Assembly: GCA_022071945.1 (NCBI GenBank)
Contig: JAJVIN010000039.1
Span: 102,735 to 166,734 of the forward strand
Direction of reading: 5' to 3'
Source of the DNA: Thermoanaerobaculia bacterium
GTDB lineage: Bacteria > Acidobacteriota > Thermoanaerobaculia > UBA5066
Length of the DNA: 64,000 nucleotides
Positions 48,760 through 56,179 of this stretch are shown here, piece after piece. A program made the position numbers and the translations under genes. Position 1 is the stretch's first letter. Every line of letters starts with the position of its first letter. The notes under the pieces were generated by a model. It saw only the letters and a program-made list of their open reading frames with translations. It ran no database searches and was not told the origin of the DNA.

Positions 48760-50825
48760 CACGCGCCCCCTCCCGCCGTGACGGGCTGCGCCATGACTCG
48801 CTCGAGAAGCAGGCCCGTATCGAGCGAGAACGCGAGCTGCCCTCCTGGGAGCTCCGCGGCTCCGGTGATCTCCCGGGCGCGTGGGATCGTGTCCGGAAGG
48901 GGCTTGATCACGACATCCTGCATGCCCTCGATGGCCCCCACGACGAATCCCGCCCGCCTGAGGCCCTGCTCCGCCACGATCACCGTGGTATCCGAGCTCT
49001 TTCTGGGCGAAACGCCGCCTGGCAGGCCGAGGAGAGTGGCGAGGTCGAAGACCGGCAGCGGAAAGCCCTCGTCTCCGACGAAGCTCTGGCCGTCCATGAC
49101 CTCGACGGCGGCGGGGTCGTACGTGAACGTTCTCCTGACACCGGACGAGGCCAGCGCGAAGAAGACATCGGCGCACCGGACGAGGAGGGACTCCACGAGG
49201 ACGAGCGTCATCGGGATGACGACCTCGAAGGTCGTCCCTTCGCCCTTCCTCGACCAGACCTGGACCCGGCCCTTGATCTTGGTGAGATTCGACCGGACAA
49301 CGTCGAGGCCGACCCCGCGTCCCGAGAGCTCCGTCACGTCAGCGGCCGTCGAGAAACCGGGGAGGAAGATCAGGTCGAGCGGGTCCACGGGGTCGGGGTC
49401 GGAGGGCCTGATGAGGCCCAGGGACCGGGCTTTCTCTATGAGACGTTCCGGGTCGATGCCCCGGCCGTCGTCTGACAGGCGGAAGACCACCTCGCGTCCG
49501 TGGGTCTCGGCAGTCAGGCGGATCGTCCCTTCCAGGGCTTTCTTGGCCTTCCGCCTCTCCGCGGGGGATTCGATGCCGTGATCCAGGGCGTTGCGGACGA
49601 GATGCAGAAGGGGATCTGCCAGCTCGTCCGCGAGCGTCTTGTCGACCTCGGTATCCCCCGTCACGGCTTCGAACTGGACCTTCTTCTCGAGGGTTCTCGC
49701 GATGGACTCCACGGCCCGGATCAACCGGGACGTCATCTGCTCGACGGGAACGAGTCTGATGGCGAGCGCCGCCCGGCCAATGGCGGTCACCGTTCGATCG
49801 AGCTCGGCGAAGGCTCGCTGGGCCTCGAATCGGGCCTGCCGGTCCGTGGCCGAGGCGAGCGCCCGCTCGAGGGGCCGGCGCAGGGCCCAGCGGGCCAGGC
49901 CCAGGTCACCCGCCAGGGCGAGGAGGGAGGCGATTCTCTCCGTGCTGACGCGGAGCGAGTTGCTGACGGACCTCGCGGGCGCCTCTTCGGGCGCCACGGC
50001 TTGCTGCACCACGGGTGTCTTCGGCTCGGAAGGCGCCACGGGCTTGCGCGGCTCCGGCGGCTCCTGGACCCGGGGGACCGGCCGGAGGATCTCGTAGCTG
50101 ACGGCCCCGGCCTCCCTGGCCACGGCGGCGATGTCGACCCCCGGCTTGAAGGCGGCGAGCAGCCGGAACGTCATCTGGTTGGGGTCGCTGGCCACGCCAC
50201 CCGGGAAGGTACCGATCAGCTCGCCGCGCGAGCCGACCTCGTCCATCCCTTTCCTCAGACCCAGATCGAAGGTCTCGAGCGGAAACTCGAGGGCAAGAAG
50301 AGCGAGGCCTCGATCCCTCTTGGTGTTCTCCTCGAACCTATGCCTTTCGTAATCCGTCATCATCCGCTCGACCTCGGCGGGCAGAACGGGGGCGGGGGCA
50401 CTCTGGGCCGGCGAATCGTTTGGCTCCTGGCGCCACTTCTGAAGAGAGGCGACAACCTCTTGCGCCGTATCCGGATCGCTCTCGCCCGAGTTGACTCGCT
50501 TGAGGATCCGGCTGAGAGAATCGACACCTGACGTGACGGTGCCGAGAAACGCCGCCGTCAACTCCACTCTGCCGAGCCGGGCGGCGTCCAGCAGCGATTC
50601 GAGCTCGTGCGCGACGGAGCTCAGGCCTTTGAGTCCGACCATTCCCGCCGCCCCTTTCAGGGAGTGGATCGACCGGAAGAGGTCGTTGAGCGCCGCCGGG
50701 TCGGGATCCTCCAGGGAGCGGTAGAGCGTGGTCTGAGCCTCCGCGGCCCTTTCGAGCAACTCCTCCGCCTCGGCCAGGAACTCCCGGCGCAGACGCGCCT
50801 CGTCCCGTCTGCCTGGGGCCGTCAT
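48759..50825 (-). CDS. cheA: Chemotaxis-type histidine kinase CheA
   Basis: 688 residues. HPt/P1 domain with the phosphoacceptor His in LFRSIHSLKGAAGMVG near residue 54. A P2-like part (about 200-250) follows. Then come the P3 dimer helices (RIASLLALAGDLGLARW near 303), the HATPase domain with LVRNALDHGIESPAERR, LSDDGRGIDPERL and GRGVGLDVVRSNL, and the C-terminal CheW-like regulatory domain. All key residues of an active kinase are visible. Coupled by ATGA to the cheY-like gene upstream and by TGATG to cheW. Confidence 0.94.
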   Translation of the reverse strand: MTAPGRRDEARLRREFLAEAEELLERAAEAQTTLYRSLEDPDPAALNDLFRSIHSLKGAAGMVGLKGLSSVAHELESLLDAARLGRVELTAAFLGTVTSGVDSLSRILKRVNSGESDPDTAQEVVASLQKWRQEPNDSPAQSAPAPVLPAEVERMMTDYERHRFEENTKRDRGLALLALEFPLETFDLGLRKGMDEVGSRGELIGTFPGGVASDPNQMTFRLLAAFKPGVDIAAVAREAGAVSYEILRPVPRVQEPPEPRKPVAPSEPKTPVVQQAVAPEEAPARSVSNSLRVSTERIASLLALAGDLGLARWALRRPLERALASATDRQARFEAQRAFAELDRTVTAIGRAALAIRLVPVEQMTSRLIRAVESIARTLEKKVQFEAVTGDTEVDKTLADELADPLLHLVRNALDHGIESPAERRKAKKALEGTIRLTAETHGREVVFRLSDDGRGIDPERLIEKARSLGLIRPSDPDPVDPLDLIFLPGFSTAADVTELSGRGVGLDVVRSNLTKIKGRVQVWSRKGEGTTFEVVIPMTLVLVESLLVRCADVFFALASSGVRRTFTYDPAAVEVMDGQSFVGDEGFPLPVFDLATLLGLPGGVSPRKSSDTTVIVAEQGLRRAGFVVGAIEGMQDVVIKPLPDTIPRAREITGAAELPGGQLAFSLDTGLLLERVMAQPVTAGGGA

Positions 50826-51253
50826 GAGGCGCGGACGGCGGATTCCAGGATCTGGTTCAGCAGACGATCGAGAGTCTCTGGCTCGAAGGGCTTGCCGAGA
50901 TAGCCGTCGGCGCCGGCCTCCTTGGCGCGCCGGGCGTCCTCGGGCTGCCTTTCGGTCGAGACGGCCACGATCGGGAGCCGGCGCTGCTCGGGACGCGCCC
51001 GGATCAGGCGAATCAGTTCGAGCCCCGACAGCGTCGGCATGTTCACGTCCGTCAGGATCAGATCGAAGGCGTGCCGGGGCAGCAGACGAAGCGCCTCGAA
51101 GGCATCGGCCGCTTCCGTGACGAGGGCCCGCCGCCCGCGCCGGCGCGCGCTGTTCTCCAGGGCGTCGGAGATCAGAAGCCGGGCCGGCGCCGAGTCGTCC
51201 ACCACGAGGACTCGCAGAGGCTCTGACGCGGCAGCCAGCTTCTCTTCGATCAT
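50822..51253 (-). CDS. cheY: Stand-alone response regulator, CheY-like
   Basis: 143 residues. Receiver domain with VVDDSAPARLLI (acidic pocket), the phosphoacceptor Asp in DLILTDVNMPTLSGLELI near residue 67, the conserved Thr/Ser in VAVSTER and the Lys in GYLGKPFEPETL. No output domain. Its ATG overlaps the transglutaminase-like gene stop (ATGA). It lies at the start of the che run, so it is likely the cognate target of CheA. Confidence 0.9.
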   Translation of the reverse strand: MIEEKLAAASEPLRVLVVDDSAPARLLISDALENSARRRGRRALVTEAADAFEALRLLPRHAFDLILTDVNMPTLSGLELIRLIRARPEQRRLPIVAVSTERQPEDARRAKEAGADGYLGKPFEPETLDRLLNQILESAVRAS

Positions 51254-52317
51254 CGCCTTCCGCCTCCAGTGGGGAGTTCTATTCGAGATGGACCATCGAC
51301 TCTGAGGGACGCCGCTTCAACTTTACCATCCGCGGTCTTCCAGATCAGCTTGTAATCACCCACCGGCACCCGTTCGAAACGGACACTCTTTCCGTTGGCG
51401 CGCGCAATTCGCGAGGGTTCGGCAGGTTCCTTCCCGGGGACCGGGGCGAGCACGATGGAACCGAGAAGGGGCGTCAGGGCCGTGACCTCGACCGCGGAGG
51501 CCCGGAGTCTTCCCAGGGTCGTCCCCGTCCCGAAGAGGTTGATCCTCGAAAGGGAGAGCTCGGCGCTCCGCTCGACGGGCAGGACTCCGAAGTCGCGGCC
51601 GGGCGCGGACTTCAAGGGCAGATGCCGCGAGGTGACAGCGTTAGAAAGTCCGCCCGGATCCGACGGGATCCAGCCGAGACCCGGAACATATGCCTCGATC
51701 CAGCGGTGCCTCACTCCTCCGAGCTCCGCGCTGAAGAAGGGCCGGGCGGCCGGCGCGACCTCTGATTCCGTGCTCGCGATGAGAATCCCGGTGACCTGCC
51801 GCGCCGGTATTCCGGCTCTCAAAAGGAGGTCCGCCGCCAGAAGTGAGCGGCCGACGCAGGATCCTCTGCCCGACTCGTAGGAGCCAGCCGCCGTCTCTGG
51901 TGTTCCCGTCGGCGGCTCGTATTTGATCCGCCGGGAGGTGTACCCGATCACGGACTCGATCGCCTCGAGGACCGTTCGAGCGTTCCTGATCAGGGACCGG
52001 CTGAGCCTCTCGAGATCCTCGCTCGCCGCGAGAGGCTCTGCGAGAACAGCGGCGGCCTCGCGAGACAGATCTCGCGGCTCGACGGGCAGCCTCGCCTCGT
52101 CCGGCAGGGGCGACCCGTCGGCGATGACGGTTGCCTCGAGGGCTTTTCCGTCCGGCGAGCCCAGGACGACGCGGTATCCGAAGCTCTCCACGGGCCGCGC
52201 GATCTGCGCGGAAACCCGGCCGGTGAACCTGTACTTCGCCCACTCCACCCGGTCCTCGGAATGAAGCGGCGGCGCCGCGAGGACACAGGCGGCGAGGACC
52301 AGGAGTCTCCGGATCAC
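51250..52317 (-). CDS. Secreted transglutaminase-like protein
   Basis: 355 residues with a signal peptide (LLVLAACVLAAPPLHS). The transglutaminase-like core has the catalytic Cys in SGRGSCVGRSLLAADL near residue 150, His in VRHRWIEAYVPGLGW near 200 and Asp in IPSDPGG just after. It is a papain-fold enzyme that in bacteria often acts as a peptidase or amidase. It shares an operon with chemosensory genes (ATGA overlap with cheY) and with nusB downstream of the transcript start (ATGA). Why it sits there is unknown. Confidence 0.85.
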   Translation of the reverse strand: MIRRLLVLAACVLAAPPLHSEDRVEWAKYRFTGRVSAQIARPVESFGYRVVLGSPDGKALEATVIADGSPLPDEARLPVEPRDLSREAAAVLAEPLAASEDLERLSRSLIRNARTVLEAIESVIGYTSRRIKYEPPTGTPETAAGSYESGRGSCVGRSLLAADLLLRAGIPARQVTGILIASTESEVAPAARPFFSAELGGVRHRWIEAYVPGLGWIPSDPGGLSNAVTSRHLPLKSAPGRDFGVLPVERSAELSLSRINLFGTGTTLGRLRASAVEVTALTPLLGSIVLAPVPGKEPAEPSRIARANGKSVRFERVPVGDYKLIWKTADGKVEAASLRVDGPSRIELPTGGGRR

Positions 52318-52763
52318 GGCGCGGCGTCGCGCTCGCGCGACTTCGTGACGGTCCGGCCGGCCAGGGATCGCCGGATTCCGTCGAGAACGCCGTTCACGAA
52401 GGAACCAGAGGAAGGCGTGGAGAATCGCTTCGCAATCTCGACCGCCTCGTCGATCACCACGGCGTGCGGAGTCTCGGGTTCGTGGAGCATCTCGTAGAGA
52501 GCCAGTCGAAGAAGGTTGCGGTCGACGGCCGGCATGCGGCCGAGGCGCCAGTGCTCGGAGCGTTCCGAAAGCCTGGCGTCGATCTCTTCCCTGTGCTCGA
52601 GCGTACCGAGCAGGAGGCGCGACGCGTATTCCTGAACGTCCGGGGCCGCCTTTTCGAACTCCTCTGTCAAAGCGAACATCTCCCGGGGCTCCGTCCCGGC
52701 CAGATCGTTCTGGTAGAGAAGCTGCAGGGCGAGTTCCCGTGCCTTGCGCCGCTTTCCGCTCAT
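52314..52763 (-). CDS. nusB: Transcription antitermination factor NusB
   Basis: 149 residues. KARELALQLLYQNDLAG near residue 6, SEHWRLGRMPAVDRNLLRLALYEML near 85 and VVIDEAVEIAKRFSTPSSGSFVNGVLDGIR near 117 are the conserved NusB core. It binds boxA with S10 for rRNA antitermination. It follows ribH by 5 nt, the widely conserved ribH-nusB order, and its stop overlaps the next gene start (ATGA). Confidence 0.95.
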   Translation of the reverse strand: MSGKRRKARELALQLLYQNDLAGTEPREMFALTEEFEKAAPDVQEYASRLLLGTLEHREEIDARLSERSEHWRLGRMPAVDRNLLRLALYEMLHEPETPHAVVIDEAVEIAKRFSTPSSGSFVNGVLDGIRRSLAGRTVTKSRERDAAP

Positions 52764-52768
52764 GTGCG

Positions 52769-53257
52769 TCAGGAACGTCCCGTGGGGATTCCCGCTCTCA
52801 TGCGGGCTCTGAGGTCCGCCATCTCGGCGGCCGCCATCGCCGCCTCGAAACCCTTGTTCCCGCCCTTGGCTCCCGAGCGCTCGAGCGCCTGCTCGAGGTT
52901 GTCACACGTCAAGAGACCGAACGTGACGGGCAGGTCAATCTCGAGACCGACCTGGAAGACGCCCTTCGAGACCTCTGCCGACACGTACTCGAAGTGCGGG
53001 GTCCCGCCCCGGAGAACGGCGCCGAGGGCGATGAGGGCGTCGAACTTTCCCGCCCGGGCCAGCTCCCGGATCGTGAAGGGGACCTCCCAGGCGCCGGGTG
53101 TCCGGACGACCACGATGTCGTCTTCCGACGCTCCGAGGCGCTTGAGGGCGTCCAGCGCGCCATCGACGAGCCGCCCGACGACGATGTCGTTGGTCCGGGA
53201 GGCCACGATTCCGAAGCGGCGTCCGGCCGCCGTCAGGTTTCCTTCGAGAAACACCAT
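52769..53257 (-). CDS. ribH: 6,7-dimethyl-8-ribityllumazine synthase
   Basis: Penultimate step of riboflavin synthesis, 162 residues. RFGIVASRTNDIVVGRLVDGAL, VRTPGAWEVPF, ALGAVLRGGTPHFEYVSAEVSKGV and FGLLTCDNLEQALERSGAKGGNKG are all conserved active-site segments of lumazine synthase. 26-nt gap from the PfkB kinase gene. No other rib genes are in the window. Confidence 0.95.
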   Translation of the reverse strand: MVFLEGNLTAAGRRFGIVASRTNDIVVGRLVDGALDALKRLGASEDDIVVVRTPGAWEVPFTIRELARAGKFDALIALGAVLRGGTPHFEYVSAEVSKGVFQVGLEIDLPVTFGLLTCDNLEQALERSGAKGGNKGFEAAMAAAEMADLRARMRAGIPTGRS

Positions 53258-53283
53258 AACTGATCGAGTCTAGCAGAGGACTC

Positions 53284-54282
53284 TCAGGCCTCTGGCCCCC
53301 CGAAGAGCTGGCCCAGTCCATCGTCCTCGGGATTCCTCTCGAAGCTCCTCTTGTAGCGGTCGAGAAAGGCTTCCCGGGTATAGCGCTCGGGCTGGGGACC
53401 GAGAGTCTCGAGCGAGAAGACTGCCGCGACGCTGCCGACCCGGCCCGCGGTTTCCCAGGGAAGTCCCTTGTTCCTCGCAGCCAGGAGCCCGCCCCGGAAG
53501 GCGTCGCCGACGCCCGTCGGGTCGAGAGCCTCCCTGTCGAGCTTCGCAGGGGGAATCGACAGCTCCTGGACCGAACCGTCTTCCCGAGACCAGATGACGG
53601 ATCCCTGGCTCCCCCTCGTCTGGATCACGACCGGCACCTTCTCCGAGAGCTTCGTGACCGTGAAGCCCGTCTTCTTCTCGAGGACGCTGAACTCGTACTC
53701 GTTGCCGATGAAGACGGAGGCCCCCTCGAGTCCCTCCACGATCTCTTCCCCGCTCATCCGGGCGATCTGCTGACTCGGGTCATAGACGAACGGGATTCCG
53801 AGCTCGCGGCACTCGGCCGCCAGCTTGCGGACCGCTTTGGGATCGTTGGGTCCAATCAGGACGATGTCGACGGTGTCCTTCAACGGATGGAGCGACAGCT
53901 CCGACGCCCTCGCCATCGCTCCCGCATAGAACGTCGCGATCTGGTTCTGATCTTGGTCGGTCGATGCCAGGAACGAAGCCGTGAAGACTCCGGGGCAAAT
54001 GCGGAGGTGATCCACGTCGATTCCGTGAGACCGAAGCCACTCGCGATAGTCGGCGGCATCCTCGCCCGCAGTGGCGAGGATGGCGGCCGGCCCGCCGAGA
54101 ATCGCGAGGTTGTACGCGATGTTCGGGGCGACTCCACCCCGGACCTTCCTCATCTCGTCCACGAGGAACGAGACCGAGATCTTGTCGAGCCTGTCGGCGA
54201 CAAAGACCTCGCTGAAACGTCCGGGAAAGGTCATCAGGTAATCGAAGGCCACGGAGCCCGTGATGAAGATCTTCTTTGTCAT
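53284..54282 (-). CDS. PfkB-family carbohydrate/nucleoside kinase
   Basis: 332 residues from the ATG at 54282. PfkB features: N-terminal FITGSVAFDYLM and VRGGVAPNIAYNLAILG near 47; DPTGVGDAFRGGLLAA near 258 with the catalytic Asp of the second PfkB signature. GNEYEFSVLEKKTGF near 196 is reminiscent of nucleoside kinases. The adjacent MTA phosphorylase (ATGA overlap) suggests adenosine or a related nucleoside as substrate, but this is inference. The longer upstream frame is shadow of mtnP. Confidence 0.85.
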   Translation of the reverse strand: MTKKIFITGSVAFDYLMTFPGRFSEVFVADRLDKISVSFLVDEMRKVRGGVAPNIAYNLAILGGPAAILATAGEDAADYREWLRSHGIDVDHLRICPGVFTASFLASTDQDQNQIATFYAGAMARASELSLHPLKDTVDIVLIGPNDPKAVRKLAAECRELGIPFVYDPSQQIARMSGEEIVEGLEGASVFIGNEYEFSVLEKKTGFTVTKLSEKVPVVIQTRGSQGSVIWSREDGSVQELSIPPAKLDREALDPTGVGDAFRGGLLAARNKGLPWETAGRVGSVAAVFSLETLGPQPERYTREAFLDRYKRSFERNPEDDGLGQLFGGPEA

Positions 54283-55151
54283 TCCCAGTACTTCCCCGCG
54301 ATCAGCGCGAGCTTCTCGCGTGTTCTTTCCGGAATCCCCTCCGGCCGTGTGAGGATCGCCGAGGCCAGGGCCGACCGGCACCCGCAGGGTCGTTCGGACC
54401 GGATGCGGCCCAGGACCCTCGTCACGATCCGGTTGGCGGTCTCCGCGTTCTTGTGAAGGGTATCCAGGATGGCCTCGACCGACACCGCCTGCTCTTCCTC
54501 GTGCCAGCAGTCGTAGTCCGTCACGAGGGCCATCGTTGCATAACAGATCTCGGCCTCGCGGCAGAGCTTGGCCTCCTGGTAGTTCGTCATCCCGATGACG
54601 TCCACGCCCCAGGACCGGTAGAGGAGCGACTCGGCCTTCGTCGAGAACTGGGGGCCCTCCATGCAGAGGTACGTCCCGCCCCTGTGAGTCGCGGCGCCGG
54701 CCTCCCGCGCGGTCGCGTCGAGAACGCCCAGAAGCTCCGGACACACCGGGTGGGCCATCGAGACGTGCGCGACACAGCCCTCGCCAAAGAAGGTCGAGGC
54801 GCGGTGGACCGTCCTGTCGATGAACTGGTCTGGCAGGACGAGGTGGCCGGGTTGATAGTCCTTCTTCATCGAGCCGCAGGCCGAGATCGAAACGAGAGCG
54901 TCGCAGCAAAGTTTCTTGAAGCCCCAGATGTTCGCCCGGAAGTTGATCTCCGACGGGAGGACCCTGTGTCCGCGCCCGTGGCGAGCGAGGAAGGCAACGG
55001 CAACTCCGTCAACCGCTCCGAGGACGAAGGCGTCGGAAGGCGATCCGAACGGCGTCTCGAGAACGACTTCCGTGTGGCGCTCGAGGCTCGGCAGGGAATA
55101 GAGGCCGGAACCCCCGACCAGACCGATCCTGGGGATCTCGTGAAGGGTCAT
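54279..55151 (-). CDS. mtnP: S-methyl-5'-thioadenosine phosphorylase (MTAP/PNP class II)
   Basis: Cleaves methylthioadenosine with phosphate to adenine and methylthioribose-1-P. 290 residues. IGLVGGSGLY near 9, RHGRGHRVLPSEINFRANIWG near 57, GGTYLCMEGPQFSTKAES near 156, and GMTNYQEAKLCREAEICYATMALVTDYDCW near 185. The MTNY and TDYDCW residues fit MTAP rather than PNP. It is coupled to the kinase gene downstream (ATGA) and overlaps the Gfo/Idh gene upstream (ATGA). Confidence 0.9.
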   Translation of the reverse strand: MTLHEIPRIGLVGGSGLYSLPSLERHTEVVLETPFGSPSDAFVLGAVDGVAVAFLARHGRGHRVLPSEINFRANIWGFKKLCCDALVSISACGSMKKDYQPGHLVLPDQFIDRTVHRASTFFGEGCVAHVSMAHPVCPELLGVLDATAREAGAATHRGGTYLCMEGPQFSTKAESLLYRSWGVDVIGMTNYQEAKLCREAEICYATMALVTDYDCWHEEEQAVSVEAILDTLHKNAETANRIVTRVLGRIRSERPCGCRSALASAILTRPEGIPERTREKLALIAGKYWE

Positions 55152-56095
55152 GAACGGTTCATCTCCTCGAGGATGTCATGGGCAAGTTTCAGGGCCGCCC
55201 TCCCGTCCTCGCCCGTGACCCTCGGGTCCTTTCGCGTCAGGCAGCAGTCGAGGAAGTGCCGGTCTTCCTCGGTCAGCGGATCCGCGGGCTTCACCCGGAC
55301 CGGCCAGTCGACGATCCGGGGCACCCCGGTGAACCGGTCGAGGCGAAACGCCCTCACGTCACGGTTCTGGGTGTCGAGGGAGAGATACCAGTCCGGCTGG
55401 AAGAGGCGGAACTTGCGCGTCTTTTCCTGCGAGACCCGCGAGGCCGTGAAGTTCGCGACGCAGCCCCCCTCGAAGGCGATCCGGACCGAGGCGATGTCCA
55501 CCTTGCCCGTCAGGATCGGAACGCCCACGGCCCGGATCTCCTTCACCGGCTTGTGAACGAACGCGAGGGCGATGTCGAGGTCGTGGACGAGCAGGTCGAG
55601 AACGACGTCGACATCCAGGGCCCTCGGAACGAAGACCCCGAGGCGGTGTGCCTCGATGAACTTCACGTCTGTGATGAGGGGACTGACGGCCTCGACCGCC
55701 GGATTGAACCGCTCGATGTGGCCGACCTGAAGGACACGACCGCTCTTTCGGGCCAGGGCGACGAGTCCGTCTGCTTCCTCGAGCGTGACGGTGATGGGCT
55801 TCTCGATCATCACGTCTGCCCCGCCAGAGAGGAGCTCCTGGGCCACCGAGAAATGGGTGGAGGTCGGCGTCGCCACGATGACGGCCGTCGCCCCGGCAGA
55901 GAGGAGTTCCTCGATCGACCGCCGTCTGACGAGGCCCAGCGAGCCGTACTTCGCCTCGATGTCGGAGGCGATCGCATCGTTCGGCTCGACGAAGCCAACT
56001 GGCTCTGAATGAGGGAGTTCCGTCAGGATCCTGGCATGGAATTTCCCGAGGTAGCCGGCCCCGGCGATGCCCGTTTTCACTTTTTCTGGGGTCAT
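55148..56095 (-). CDS. Gfo/Idh/MocA family oxidoreductase
   Basis: 315 residues. Rossmann start (TGIAGAGYLGKFHARIL), VATPTSTHFSVAQELLSGGADVMIEKPITVTLEEA with the EKP motif near 97, and HDLDIALAF near 172, all typical of this family. Substrate unknown. Members of this family include GnnA, which works in lipid A amino-sugar synthesis, and lpxB is in the window but 55 kb away, so I only note it. It is divergent from ileS with a short 84-nt spacer. Confidence 0.82.
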   Translation of the reverse strand: MTPEKVKTGIAGAGYLGKFHARILTELPHSEPVGFVEPNDAIASDIEAKYGSLGLVRRRSIEELLSAGATAVIVATPTSTHFSVAQELLSGGADVMIEKPITVTLEEADGLVALARKSGRVLQVGHIERFNPAVEAVSPLITDVKFIEAHRLGVFVPRALDVDVVLDLLVHDLDIALAFVHKPVKEIRAVGVPILTGKVDIASVRIAFEGGCVANFTASRVSQEKTRKFRLFQPDWYLSLDTQNRDVRAFRLDRFTGVPRIVDWPVRVKPADPLTEEDRHFLDCCLTRKDPRVTGEDGRAALKLAHDILEEMNRS

Positions 56096-56134
56096 AGCGT
56101 CTCCACTTGCGGGCTGTCAGTTTAAGGGGGGCCG

Positions 56135-56158
56135 GTCCTTGTGCCCAGGGCACAGGAC
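56135..56158. promoter_or_regulatory. Inverted repeat between the oxidoreductase gene and ileS
   Basis: GTCCTTGTGCCC (56135-56146) is followed after one base by GGGCACAGGAC (56148-56158), a 12/11-nt inverted repeat with a one-base bulge. It lies in the short divergent promoter region and could be an operator or a leader hairpin of ileS. Confidence 0.4.
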
Positions 56159-56179
56159 AAGTAACCTCGCCTCCGGTTT

